From the NCBI GenBank assembly GCA_037074765.1, contig JBAMDO010000032.1:1-64000 (forward strand): a stretch of DNA of 64,000 bases, read 5' to 3'. Both the position numbers and the translations under genes were made by a program. Shown in pieces: positions 24,280 to 37,722 of the stretch. Position 1 is the stretch's first letter. Every line of letters begins with the position of its first letter. The notes beneath the pieces were generated by a model that saw only the letters and a program-made list of their open reading frames with translations, had not been told where the DNA came from and did no database searches. Source of the DNA: Mansonella perstans. Lineage: Eukaryota; Nematoda; Chromadorea; Rhabditida; Onchocercidae.

Positions 24280-25547
24280 TATATTTCGACTAAAACATGC
24301 GCTGAATAATTGGTTCTTCATGTTCTTTAATCTTTTTTAATCTTGACATTATCCTGAATTTATTCTTTCCTAAATGAAGATTAAAATTTCCTAAAAATTG
24401 TAATTCCAAGCTGAATTTTGGAAACGTTTTCGTTTCCCTTCATTTAAATGTAAAAGCTACTCAGAAGATATAACAGAAATCCTAGATTTAGCTGAAGACA
24501 ATGAATCTTAAATTAAGAATGAAAAGCTCCAATAATAATCTTTAGCTCCATTTTCTATCCATAACTTCGGGCAGGATTTGGATTGAAGAATAAAAAACAA
24601 ATTGTATTGCTTTTAAAAATCCTGATCAAGTCTCTGGAATAACTTTGCTGCGAAATGCGAAATATTGTTAATATTTCTATTTTATGATTTATTATTGTTT
24701 GCGAGATGAAATATGATCCAGAAAAGTAGCACGACAACGCCTTTCGACGAAGTTTTGAACATTTCCGAAATCCAAAAATGAAGTGATCAAACAAAAAGTT
24801 ATCAAACAGTTACTGTAACGCCCTGAAAATAAATAAGGATATAACTGTACTCAAGTAAATACGACAAATCTTCTGATTAGTATTTCGTACTCCATTCTTG
24901 TTAATTGTTCAAAACAAGGAAGTAATAATAATTAATTTTCAAACCGCAAAAAAAGATTTCATTTGTTCAGTGTTATTTGTTTGTTGAGTTTCTAAGATGT
25001 CAATCATATCGAAACAGGATGTAATTTAAAAAAACGCATCAGCTACTAAGTGCAAAATGGATAGTAGTTCTATCGAATAATGAAGCACTACAGTAATTTT
25101 TTCATATTCCGTTTCATATTATGTGATGTAAACATTCAATATCCTTTTTTTGCACACAAAACATGCAGAGATGAAAATGAATTAGTAGTCTCTAATATTT
25201 TCTTTCCACTTCTATGCCAATTTAAAATCGAATCTAATACTGATCATTCAGCTTTTCTTTTAAAGAAATGAACAGAACCACCCAAAATTAATTTTAGCAG
25301 TTTTCCTTTGGAAGCTTTTGATGAAGAATTTGATCCCCGTACCCTAGAATGTTGAAGAAAACGGATAGAAACTTTTTAATATATCCAGAATCATACTGCA
25401 AAGGTGAGAGTCATGCTACTTACAACAGCAATCGAATCATTTCACAAATTTACCTGACAAAATTCAATCGCTGCCTGAAACTCAGTCTGGTACACTTTAA
25501 ACTCAATCTGGTAGACAATATTGTTCGTGTTTTATGTTCAGCATAGA
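24280..25547. other. intergenic between convergent genes
   Basis: Lies between the 3' ends of PPCS (+) and ARPC1 (-). Short open frames at 24555-24794, 25080-25271 and 25349-25546 show no family resemblance or splice context. Nothing further seen. Confidence 0.6.
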
Positions 25548-28500
25548 TTATCTTTGCAACTGAACAAAGCACAGAGCGAAATTAATCTTAGTTAATTTAT
25601 ACATCACATAAATAATGAAGACTAACCTTTAGGTCCCACAGTGCGACTAAGCCATCTATTGCACACGTACTGAATTTCTGCATATTATCATTACGACTGC
25701 TGTGTGGAAGAATTTCCCTTAAAGTTTTATAGCCGTAAATTTTTTCATAAAAAAACTCAATCGGCCATATTTCTTTACTTTAAATGAAGTTTAAATTTTA
25801 GAATACAATGTTCTAAATTCAGTTTTTCAGCATATAATCCATTATTTCCTCTTGGCATCCATTTCAACTACATTTTAATGCATTATATATTGAAATAAGG
25901 AGAAGAAATCTTTACATTATGGCATTTTGATGCATCGTTTTCAGTCGTACATTGACAGCTTCAACGGTTGCATTTCGATCAATATTACGGAACTTTTGCA
26001 TGGCACTATTGATATTTGCTGATTTTTGCTCTGATGGAATGTCAAGTTTTGTCACGAATTTAAGCTGATAATCTGAGTACATGAATAGCATTGGAGAATA
26101 ATCATGACCCTAAAATGTACATTAAGATATGCGTTTATATCTTTTCACAAGATTTCGATTCTTGGTAAAAATCTGTCACGACAGAAAATAGAAAAACATA
26201 CGGCTGCTACGAGGCTATTTTCGGTGACCCATTGAACGGAAGTGAAAGGCAGGTAAATGGTACGCATAATAACAGCTTCTTCAGACATAAGATTTGTATC
26301 TATAACGCCAATTGTTGAGTCATGGGCGACGTAAGATAATCGACAACCAGATGGTGAAAACGCAACATGATGAATCCATCCAGAACTTTTTACCTGAGCT
26401 ATGTTAGGAAAGTAAGGAACGTTAGTCTACTACATAGCTTTGCTGGCCCTCATCATTAAAGCGAAGTCAAATGGAATTTTTTTCATTGCATCAACGATAG
26501 AGAAATTAACAAACTATCAATATAATATAAAGCAAAAACTTTGTTAAAACTTAAAATATTAGAGAAATGTTTTCTTAAAATTTAAACCATACTTCCCACA
26601 AAAGATCACCAAACGGCATTTTGGTGCCCCATGGATTTGGTGAAGGCTTTTCATCCACTTCTTTTACGTACGCAGAAAAGACACGAACCTGAAATATTTA
26701 TAATGGTTCATAAGTAACAGAATCAATGGAATATATGAAAATCCCTGAACCTTAACAGATTTATTTTATAAACATATTTGAGCTTTGGATAATGGTTTGA
26801 GCATTTCCAATTTTCTCGAAATATAATGCCGACGTCGAAACTGCTAACAAATGAAAACCAATAAATGATTTTACAAAATTCTTAGAACCACCTTGAAATC
26901 GCACGCACCGACAGCAAGCAACAAGTTATTAGGATGCCAGTCAATGCAAGTAACGGTGGAACGAATTGGTTTTTTGATCTGTTTGCAAACCCACCAATCA
27001 TTCTCCTTCTCATAGTAACAAACTGACACCAATTTTGCTCCGCTACCAACAGCAAATTTATTTTCTACAAAAGAATTATTTTAAAGTATTTGACATTTTT
27101 GTTGATCACGTTTTTCTTATCGAATTGACAAAATTTCCAATAACCAATTAGCTAGTGAACCTCTGAAAAATACGAAAGATCTTTTAATTTAAGAAAACAA
27201 ACTTTACATCAACTGAATGAACATCGTGTCTAGACCATAAACAACTTTTAAATGCACTTATGAGGAGTAAATATTGCGTAGCAAGCGCAATTCGCTTCAA
27301 ATACATATTGATGCCATACAACAATTTTAACTAGCACAAGCTTCATTTGGACATATGATAAGTTAAATTTTGATACAAGAAAAATAAAGGTTCAAGAAAA
27401 ATAAGGAAAAATAAAGAAAATGGTTCAATCTTTTAAGACTTTTAAATCAATTTGAAACTAAAACAGAAATCAAAATATTGACTGGATTTTAAATAACCGA
27501 TAGAAAAACAAACCATACGACGACCACCTCACGCATGTTGCTGCTCTCTGCATACGCACAACAACTAATTCAGGTTTCCAGTGCTGCCCATCAAGGCTCC
27601 ATACAAAGGCATTCTTATCCTAAATATTAAAAAAAAATTAATAAACTAGTTAAAGAAGAAGTAAATCAAAAACAATTCTTTTCCCACAAAGTAAAGAAAA
27701 GGAAAGGAAATGTAAAACTGTAATATCACTATTAATTGATGAAATTTAGAAATTTTAACAAGTAACTTCAGTGATACGAATCTTCTAGTTGAAAAACAGC
27801 AAGTATGAAAGTGACCTGTGCACATGAAACGATACGATTGGTTTTTGGTGCCCAATCTAGACCAGTTATTGGTAAATCATGCTCAGCCAACAATGCCACT
27901 AATGTCCATCGTCCAATTTGCCATTGAAATACATGAATTTCGTGATTCGACGGTGAAACAGCAAGCACTAAAAATGAGTAGTAATAATTCAAAAAAGGTC
28001 AAACAAGATCATTTAAGGTTAGCAAAATATAAAAGTAAAACTGTAAATCTCTCTCGGAATGGATGCATTTGTAGCTACTTAAGAAATGATATCTTTAAAG
28101 AGATATGTGAAAGTCGCTGAAACATAACACTTAGAATAAAGTAAAAGTATGATTTAAGATATCGAATTTTTATACAGTTTAACTTGAACACAATTGAATA
28201 ATAGACTTCTGTTAAAAGAAGTGATGAATGGGAAGAGGACAACTGAAAGTCGATTGACCCAAGCAGACTGACCCATGGCCTCAAGCAGACTGACCCATGG
28301 CTTTAAGGAGACTGACCCATGGCTTCAAGCAGACTGATCCATGGCCTCAAGTAGACTGACCTATGGCCTCAAGCAGACTGACCATGTTCCTGACAAATTT
28401 CTAATACGACAATTAACCTTTCTCTGACATTTTAGTTAATTATTAATTGACCATCGATATTCACATAAGGAACAAAAGGCAACAAACTTGTTCGATCTCG

Positions 28501-28566
28501 ATTCCATGCATGACATGATATTGGACCAATACCTAAGTTCCATTGTTGTACGGGAAACGTCGACAT
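25548..28566 (-). CDS. arx-3: ARPC1, WD-repeat subunit of the Arp2/3 complex
   Basis: Beta-propeller subunit of the Arp2/3 actin-nucleating complex, cytoplasmic. Exons on -: 28566-28488, 27967-27816, 27619-27514, 27064-26892, 26688-26593, 26393-26202, 26109-25916, 25777-25627, 25559-25548; all phases agree, 384 residues (family about 370). Typical blocks: [121 protein letters not shown]. The last exon would code only three residues plus stop (12 nt), inferred from a TTGTTCAG acceptor and phase. The Met at 28566 is preferred because an ATTTTTAG acceptor lies about 40 bp upstream. Intron 1 contains a 22-bp minisatellite. Confidence 0.93.
28262..28390. repeat. 22-bp minisatellite, 6 copies
   Basis: AGACTGACCCATGG recurs at 28265, 28287, 28309, 28331, 28353 and 28375, an exact 22-bp period with a few substitutions, inside intron 1 of the ARPC1 gene. 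Confidence 0.93.
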
Positions 28567-28624
28567 TCTCTTCACATATTCCTCTTTTTCAACAATAACT
28601 TCACTAAAAATCGATTTAAACAAA

Positions 28625-30132
28625 CAAACTTTACAATTAACATAAACAAGTTATGATGAGTCATATGTGTAAGTCAGAAAGTTATCAAATTATTAAATAT
28701 ATTAAAGTGTAATTATTTCGAAGTAATTCCAATTTTGCTAATTTTAAAATATTTTAAAAAAAAGATTTAAAGAACCACTAAAGTAGCATCACACAATTCA
28801 GCAGTATATACCTTCTACAATCAGTAGAGACAGCAGAGAGTGAGCCTGATTCAATTTAAAACTGTCGTCCAAAGACCGAGAAAAGTAGAAAATAGTGTTT
28901 AAATGTGGGAAAACGATAAAAATTTCTAGCAACCACTACAGCAATTTGTGGTCGGAGAGGAAAAGTACTTTTTTTCAGGAAATTTTTTTTCTTTCTAAAA
29001 TTAATTTTTTTTTTTAAGAAATTTTTTTTTTCTAAAATTAATTAATTAGTTAAAATTTTTTTTCCTAAGATTAATTAATTAGGGAAAGTTTAGGAAATTT
29101 TTTTTTTCTAAAATTAATTAGTTAAAAAGTCGATGAATAGAATCACTTGGGAATGCATAACAGTTGGCCATGTTATTTTTTCAGGATAGAACTTTTTTCT
29201 AGAATTTTTTTTAGAACTTTTTTTCATTCGAGTATGGTCCTTTCCTTCACAATTCAAACAATCATCCATACTTTCTAAAATTTTTATGTACTGGCCTTTT
29301 TTTTATTTTTATTTATTTATTTTTTTTATTTCTATAGCCGAAATTCATCCATATGCTTGAGAAGACTTTTTATTCAATGAAATTGGCTAGCAATAAGTTT
29401 TTCAATTATTTCACATTTTGCCTGATAAACGTAAAATTGCGAATCTTTAGCCTAAATAATTTGAAACCTGCTCTGTAGCTGATATCTGGAGTATTTAGGT
29501 CCGTCCATCCAAGATAGTTTGCATTTTTTTTGTCCTATTTCAATTTCAAATTCAACTGTCTTATTTCAATGTAATGCAAAGCCACTTTAACTTCAATTTC
29601 ATATAATAATCGCGAAAAATACTCAAGTTCTTCGGCCAAATATAACATGAGAGAGCAGAACAGTAGTAAAAATCATACATTTTGTGCAATAACCATTTTA
29701 AAACAAAGCTGATTTTATGCAAAAATGTGAATAACGTGTCCTTAGAAAATATATTTTTAATGGCACACGCAACAGATACTTGTGATCATAAGTAACAATC
29801 ATACAAGAGTGAACTTTGAATTCAGTAGTTTATGAACAGAAGTCCTGTATGGAAACAAACAGTCGTATGTAAAATGGAAAATATGTAAAACTGTATTAAA
29901 ACCTGTATGGAAACATTTGCTATTAATTATTAATTCTCACAACTTATATAATTAAAATAGTTTGATGCCAAGTTAGCATTGAAAAAAAGCATCATATTTC
30001 CAAACATTCTACCCTATGAAAATTTTTCTCTTTTTATCAACTAGCATTTCACTTTTTTGCACAAAAAAAAAATTAAATTTAACAAAATAAAAATCATTCG
30101 AACATGACATTCTGGAATGTCTTTGTATGATG
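28625..30132. other. intergenic, poly-T/AATTAATTAG-rich
   Basis: Between the start of ARPC1 and the end of the CENP-B-like gene, both on -. Near 28985-29130 the words TTTTTTTTCTAAAATTAATTA repeat three times in degenerate form; a T-rich run lies at 29298-29330. No gene seen. Confidence 0.6.
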
Positions 30133-33100
30133 TTAAATCCCGCTGGACATCTTTTCAGTTGCATTTCGCTGAGCAGCTATTATAGCCAAACTTTTTTGCA
30201 GTTCTACCAGCACCGGTAACAGATTGATATTGTTTGAAACAATGTAAGCACGCAAAGTATCTATAGCTTGTGCTACCTGAAACTGCCAAAATTCAAAACG
30301 CAGAAGATAAACAAAATTTTGATACAGCTTTCTTTTCTCTTTTTTCCTAATTCAGCTTGCTGTTCAATTTCCTGCTCGAGAACGCAAAAATTGCAACTAA
30401 GACTAAAAAAATATGCAAAAAATGTGTGTTAAATCTATTTACGAAATTTCTAGTCAATTTAATTCAATTTTCTGTTGCAGTAAAGTGTGTATGACTTTCT
30501 AAAAGAACTTTTTTTTGCAAAAAAATAGGAAAATATTGACAGTTTCGAACTCATCAATGGTATTAATATCAACATCAATTTTCGCATTTAGCGCTCAATA
30601 AAACATACCTCGATTTCATTTACACGGTAACAGCACGTTTCCAGCAGCGCTTGAATTGATGATGCACCAATTTCAGAAGCATGAACTGTTGGAAGTAACA
30701 AATTTTGTTCTACAACCGATGAAATTGATAAAAATACTGGATTAATAAAAATAAGCACAGAGTCAAGAGAAATGAAAAAAAATAATTGGTATTTTTTGAA
30801 CCATCATCCTTTTTGGCCGAGATTTCTCTTTCCTTGATTAATTTAATAAATATTTCAAAAGAATTGTGGAGCGAAATATAATGAGATTTAATCGAATAAT
30901 AACTGAATGAAAACTACAAAAATATGAGCATTGTCAAATAAAGTTGTTTGATTCTTCAGAGTTTTTTATCCTAAATGAAGATTTTTTGATAAAAAACCAA
31001 AATTTTGCTGAGAAAAAAAAAATGAAATTCCCACTCGCTCTTCAGCAGTATATCTAACTTTTATCTCATACAGAATTTATCGGTGTAGCTTATGAAAGCC
31101 TTTTGAAAAAAAGTTGAAGACATAGCAACATAATGTGCAAAAAAATTCTGTAGCTCACAAAGCTATTTTTAAAATAATCTTGTCGTTTAAGGATTCATAT
31201 AACTTGAAGCGCATATTTACAAGAGATTCAGTTTCTAAATTCACTGAAGAAATGGGAGATTGAAGCAAATAACTATGAAGTTGAATTAATATTGGCCTAC
31301 TTCAAATTTTGTAAAAATAAAACAAACCATCCACGACTGATGGGCCTGGTAAAAGTCGTTGTATATCCAACGGACTGGTGGTCCGAATTGCCGCTGTCGC
31401 TTGAGTTGGACTAGTTATTGCTTTAAAAAAAAAGAGAACTTCATAACTTGCAAAATATATGGAAAGATTTACTTTTCCGATGAGCGCAGCTTAGTAATGC
31501 TTACTATATTAACCTTCTTCTATTTATCCATTATCATTATATCAGATCTATAGAGATCAAATAGGTCACAGATCAGTTTGAAAACACAAAGCAGACTACG
31601 ATTATAAATAAGTTTTTAGACGAACCTATACCGCTATCAGATGTATCAACTGAAGCAAGAACAGCTGCATCTGCTGCATCCATTAGGAATTTATTTGCAT
31701 CTAGCACGGTAGGTAGCGAATTGGAATCTCGAGTTAATTTCGGACTTGGCGTTGTTGATCGAGCTATAAGAAATCCGAATATCGGGAAAGGTGAAATAAG
31801 TATTTACATTAAAAAAATATTTCAGATAACTCTTTTACATGACATCTTTTGATTGTAACCATTTCAAAAGCTGCGCGAGAATACTGACCTGCTATCAAAA
31901 GAACCTGATGATATCATCCTGAATTTGCTATAAGGTCATTCGAAAATGCAATGAAAAATCAGAGTGAATAATGTAACAATGTTATTAGAGCTCATCAAAC
32001 TATATTTAGAAAAGGAAAAAGTACAGATTTTTATTTCCAAGCCATCATTTACGGAGTTTGCATCTTCAGGATCTGCTTCGTAAATCACAGGTTTTCCAGT
32101 CATTGCCTTGAGATCAATACAATGACGCCTTTTGAATGAATCTAACCAACCTTCAGAGGCTTTGAAACTGTGTAACCCTGAAACAATGTTAATAATCAAC
32201 TTCTGATAATAAAAAGAATCGTTAGAAAAATTTCCTAACAAAATGAGAATCTGAAAGGTTTGCAGATAAGTGTAATGATTTTATTAAAATATTATTATTC
32301 TATTATTATTAAAGTAGTTCCGTTCATCATCCTCTCAGATTAGTTTCTTTACCAATTGACGACTCAAAACAACTCAAAATAAAAGCAGAAACATTGCATC
32401 TTGTACAGTTCTTTAAAAATGTTTAAACCTACCTAATTCATGTGCTATTTTCAAAGCCTGCTCTTTCAGCTGTCGACCATTGAGCCAAATTTTCTGGTCC
32501 CGACATTGACAAAAATAGTCCCACATTTGCATATTCAAGCGTACATAAACAGTGCGACGTCGTTTTAAGGTGAATAGATCAGACCAATTAGTGCGAAATA
32601 TCGAAATACGATTTGATAGTACATCAGCGATCTATAAGGTTATTTATTTGTTTATAAATGCATTCGAATTTATTCAGTGATGGCATCCCTGCCAAAACGT
32701 ACTTAACACTTTGATAAAATTCTGCAAATAAACTAGTACTAAAGGCGCAAAATTTCATCCAAGCTGATGAATTTCTTTTGAAATATTTATTTTCAAAATA
32801 CCTGCAATTTGCCAACTCCATATTTTTCTTCGATTTCATGCGGTAACATTCCTGCATCAAAATCAACTAAAATCATGTGTTTCACTTCCTCGCTCAACTC
32901 TCTGCTACTCTTTGTTGTTGTGCTGCAAAAAAACTCACTATAGGCAAACTGCTAAGTTTGTACGGTGAGCCATGTTACTTATTTATTTCAAAAACTGTAC
33001 CTGCATTCCAACATTTCAGTCTCTTCTAACAAAGTTTCTTCGTTTAGATTCTCTAATTTCTTGTTAGAACCATCAACAGCTGATGATCGCGTAACGGCTA

Positions 33101-35407
33101 AACCTTAAAGTAAAGACACTTCGTAAATTACAAGAGCAGATAGAGATTTCCTGAAATTTAATTTCAAAACTGCTTTCAGCCAGGGAAATAAAAATAAAGC
33201 AAATTGAAAGACTAGGATAGATTAAGGAAAGATTAAGAATTGAAAGAAAGACAAATTGAAATTAAAAGGTCTAACTCAAAACTTCCACTTACACGAACAA
33301 AATTGAGGAGAAACCGATGAACCAGCAAACGGTGCCGGATTATCTCTCCCTGTTTGCTCTTCCTCTTTACATACGTATGGTTGTGCGGCGACTGGACAAC
33401 TGACTGAAGAAACTGATGAATTTTGAGCAAAATTATTCTGATCAGGAACTGTACATACACTGGTATTCTGAAATTTAATTAAATTTAGCATACCTCCCGA
33501 CTTCATGAATACACAGTAATTTAAAAAAGAATAGGAGGAACGTCTTTAATTTCTTTCAGTAGATGTTGTACCTTTCTTATGCAATAAGGAATAATAACAG
33601 AGTTTCCTGTTAAAAATACTTCGACAAAAAGCATCAGCAGTAGTTATTCAAAACTGATTCATTAAAAAAATATAAAATGATACAAATTTGTTCATTCATA
33701 TTTATCTCAAACTACTTACATTTCTGTCGTCGTCATTTATTTCAGAATTAGGAGACATTTCATGATCATTTTTAACAGAAGATACGACCCGTTTTGCAAC
33801 CTAAAATTGAAACTAACTTGAAACTGAACCCAGTCAAAGATCATCAACTTCCTTTATTAAATCAAACACAACTAATGTACATTCATAATTTGGAGATTGT
33901 TAACAGAGGAGATCTGCAAGGAAATGAGAAAATAAAGTTAAGAGTAAACGAATGGGAATGGTTTCTAACTATTAAAACCTGCTATGCAAACGGTAGTAAC
34001 CTTCCCAAAAATTTTTAAATTTTACAATTGCTTTAAACTTTGAAATTAAACAAAATACCTTAGTTTGGTGAGGATCAAAAAAAGATGTTCTGGTCCGTTT
34101 TCCCATTTGCGATATAGGCTTCTTTTTATTCAGGAACGATGATTTACTGGAGTGCTGAAGCTCAGACTGAACTGGTTTCGATGGGTTTGACTAAAAATAC
34201 CATCAACTTCAATCTCGAAATAGTAAGACTACATTTTAAAAGTTAATCAACAAATAAACGATTTGGACCAAGTAAAAGGAGAACAAGGAAAGCAAAAAAA
34301 TGAGACTAATTAAAGAGTTTTGACTATTTTGTTATATTTTCCTAACATACCGCTCTAGAAGAATCGTCATCAATCACAGCAATAATCGCAGCTTTTCCCG
34401 ACTCCCGATTTTCCGAATTATCAGCAACTGATCGCGCCAATTTTTGTTTCCCAATTTTCAGAACCTGAAAGAAAACGTTAATTTATAACTTACGGTACGA
34501 ACTTTTCTAAAATATTTAGCGAGAAGGAAACAATGTTTGTTTCCTTTTAGCGAAATCACGAAATTACTGAGAAATCGAAATCGCTTCATATCATCTCCCC
34601 CATCTAGCTCCTTGCTCCTTATCTCCTTATTATCGTCGAAAAACTTGAGTCCAACTGTCTATAATCTTTGACATTTCACTGTTTTAACAAAAGCTTTAAA
34701 ACAGCAAAAGAACGAGAATTCTTAGTAGAAATATAAAGTGAAATTCTGGCAGAATTCAAACAGTGCGGTAACCAACTAATACAATGAAAATATAAGTAGT
34801 GATTGGATTAAGATAATGATAATCGATGGAATGAACAGTAAAGTGCACTAAGAAAATTCATGCATGAGAGAAAGGTCGAGAAAGAGTGACACCGGATGCA
34901 ATCCTATGAAAATTTGGTAATTTTGCAGTATATCTTGGAAATTTTCTTTGCGTTTCAGGATCAGTTGATTCGTGCATCATTTAAGATCGTTGCTACCTAT
35001 CTTATTCCGCGATTCCACAAGTTTTCTTATTCCTCTTCCCTCGAACTTCTCTCGATTTCTCAATTCTCTTCCTCTTCCTTTCTCGAATTCTCAAAGAAAA
35101 ACTTCATTCTCTCAAATGAATCTTACGTTTGTTTGTTTGTTGTTTTTTTTTTTTTTTTTTTTGCCATTTTAGACGAAATATCAATTATCTCTTAAAAATA
35201 CAACAATTGGTATAGTGCAAAAAAAGGAATGTCATATTTTTGCAAGCTATTAATCAGATAGAAATTTAAAAAATCAATTTGAATAATTACCGCATTTTTC
35301 CACGTCATTTTATATCCTGATTTAGACACGGTGTTCATTGTTTTTGTTGTTGACGCAGAAGCTGTTGATGATAATGGTGATGCTGCGTGTTTGCCAGGTC
35401 GTCGCAT
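30133..35407 (-). CDS. CENP-B/Tc5-type HTH DNA-binding protein, no transposase domain
   Basis: Likely nuclear DNA-binding protein with the paired helix-turn-helix of pogo/Tc5 transposases and CENP-B. Thirteen exons on -: 35407-35291, 34464-34351, 34190-34059, 33800-33720, 33467-33293, 33103-33001, 32922-32802, 32631-32433, 32177-32025, 31763-31626, 31420-31328, 30709-30609, 30276-30133; 556 residues with all phases consistent. The first 240 residues are Ser/Thr/basic and disordered. HTH 1 (about 245-300) includes LSEEVKHMILVDF, LPHEIEKKYGVGK and IFRTNW. HTH 2 (about 305-385) includes YFCQCRDQKIWLNGRQLKEQ, ALKIAHEL and GWLDSFKRRHCIDLK. The C-terminal part is helical with no DDE motif seen. The join of exons 9 and 10 uses donor TCT|GTACTT, chosen for phase. 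It may be a domesticated transposase DNA-binding domain. Confidence 0.85.
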
Positions 35408-35745
35408 TGCTCGTAAATTCACTTCACAACTCTAATTTAATCATTTAAAATTTGAAACACAAACTGGAAGCTTCTCTGAAAGTATATGAAAATTACGGTG
35501 TAAATTCATTTTGATAATTTAAGCGTGTAAATGCCTTCTTAAACTATTTCTAAAGTTTTATCCTTGTCATCAACATCTTCCTAAATGCTTCCTTAACTTG
35601 AAAAATGGTAGACTATTCTGATAACTTATTCCCAAAGTTTTTTTCCCCTAACAATACCTAAATCATTGTCATCTTTGAAGGATACAACTGACTTATTTTA
35701 GAAGAGAAAAACTTCACGTCTTTGATATCACCCATACACGTAGAA

Positions 35746-35780
35746 TACACGTGTACAATATAGAGACGTACGCGCACGTG
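35746..35780. promoter_or_regulatory. paired CACGTG (E-box) motifs
   Basis: TACACGTGTA, a 10-bp palindrome at 35746-35755, and CGCACGTG with the hexamer at 35775-35780, 27 bp apart, about 340-370 bp upstream of the CENP-B-like start codon (which is on -). CACGTG is the core site for bHLH factors. A regulatory role is inference only. Confidence 0.35.
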
Positions 35781-36553
35781 ATAACTACCAGTAATCGTGT
35801 TATTACGAAATCACGGAAAATGCGTCCTATTGAAGTTGAATACATCCAGTCCTCTGCAAAGTAAATTGAAAAGGAGCAACTCAAAGAGAGAGAGAGAGAG
35901 GGAGAGGAAGGGTTAGAGAGGAAGAGGAAGAGAATCTTTGTCTTTACTTCTCTACTTTTCTCAACATTAAATACACTTTACTTTTTTCTTGCAATCTCTC
36001 GAATTTGTAAACAACTTTAAATTTTCAAATATTCTTTCTCAGTCTGGCTCTGCTAGACATTATTCTTATAGGTCATGCCATAAGTTACATTCATTTTCGC
36101 CTTTTTTTTTTCTCACACTCTCTCTCTCTCTTTTTCTCTAAAAATTTCCTCTCTGTTTTCTTTTTCATTTTAACTTTTCATTTAAGTCCTTCTTCAACTC
36201 TTTTCAAAACATCCTTCCTTTCTTCCTTCCTTTCATTCTCTTACATTTACCAACCCCCTTTCTCTCTCTCTCTCTCTCTTTCTCTTTCTCTCTGCCTCCC
36301 TCACCTATTTTTCTCTCTCTCCGTCTTCATCTCTGTCTCTCTCTATGTTTGCTTCGACAATTCCAAAAAATTGCCACTGATTAAGCAGGTGAGCATTAGC
36401 AGTGCATTTCTTCAGACTCTCTCTGTTCAAGGACTTCGATTTTTTCAATGCAATCTTTCTGTCTTTCTGTAATAATCATTTTAACTTTATTAAATCTCAA
36501 TTTCATTTAAATCATTCACAAAAATGTCAATTAACACCCACCAAATTCCCTCA

Positions 36554-36868
36554 TTGGCTTGAAATTCCCTTAGCTTGAAGTTTCCCTTGGCTTGAAGTTT
36601 CCCTTGGCTTGAAGTTTCCCTTGGCTTGAAGTTTTCCTTAGCTTGAAGTTTCCCTTAGCTTGAAGTTTCCCTTGGCTTGAAGTTTCCCTTAGTTTGAAGT
36701 TTCCCTTAGCTTGAAGTTTCCCTTAGTTTGAAGTTTCCCTTAGCTTGAAGTTTCCCTATAGCTTGAAGTTTCCCTTAGTTTGAAGTTTCCCTTAGTTTGA
36801 AGTTTCCCTTAGCTTGAAGTTTCCCTTGGCTTGAAGTTTCCCTTGGCTTAAAATTTCCTTGGCTTGAA
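36554..36868. repeat. 17-bp minisatellite, about 18 copies
   Basis: The unit TTAGCTTGAAGTTTCCC, with TTGG and TTAG variants of the first four bases and occasional substitutions, repeats head to tail from 36554 to 36868. Confidence 0.96.
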
Positions 36869-37722
36869 TGTTACGGAATACATAAAATGCCGTCAGATGC
36901 CCAATGTTGGATCATATCATCCGCATGTCGTTTCTTTTTCCGGCAGAATCTTCGTTATCACTTGACCTTGTATTATTAGCCATACCGTAATACATACCAC
37001 TTGTCCATTCCATTTCAATTTTAGCATATTGTAAATAAATGAAATTTTCTCTTCTCGTTAAAGTGAAATGCTTGAAAAAAGAAAAACTCTTAGATTCAAA
37101 ATTGAAACCAATAAAATCAAAAAATTATAAACAAATTTTGATGGTCAAACAAAATATAAAATGATAATCCCAAAAACATCAATTGACAATAATGCACAAT
37201 TCTAAACATTCAATCAATAAACATCACAATTTTGATCTTTGTGTAAAAAAATTAGCAATCACAAAATTTTTTTTACTGATCAAACATAACGAAAAATAAC
37301 ATCGATCAATATGAATATGAATGTTCAAATTAAAAGGTCACGAAAAGTAGGCATGTATCAATGAAAGGTCACGAGAAGAAGATTTGTATCAACAAACATG
37401 TTTTGTTCTTAAATTAACATTTTGCATTAGTTTGAGATAAGTTTAAAATCTAAAGAATAGGAATCAAAAAATACCTTATCAGATGTTTTGTTTTATTTGG
37501 CATAGCATATATAGGCATAGCACACACACACACGCACACACACACACATACCTTTTACAGTAAGATAATGTAGCCAGACATACATATCTTGTAACATATC
37601 GTATGCATATTAAAATTTAGAAAGTTTCCTTCAATTTTATACTGTAGGAATCATTTTTATAACTCTAACTGAACCATTTCATTGTATTTTCTTCGATCTT
37701 TGATATTCAACAAAAATTTTGT

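Larger units (their letters stand above)
35408..37722. other. intergenic with simple repeats
   Basis: No coding segment recognised. Contents: two CACGTG E-boxes (35748-35753, 35775-35780) upstream of the CENP-B-like gene; a GA-rich run at 35884-35935; a CT-rich tract about 36100-36360; the 17-bp minisatellite; and a CA/CG dinucleotide run at about 37521-37550. Confidence 0.7.
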
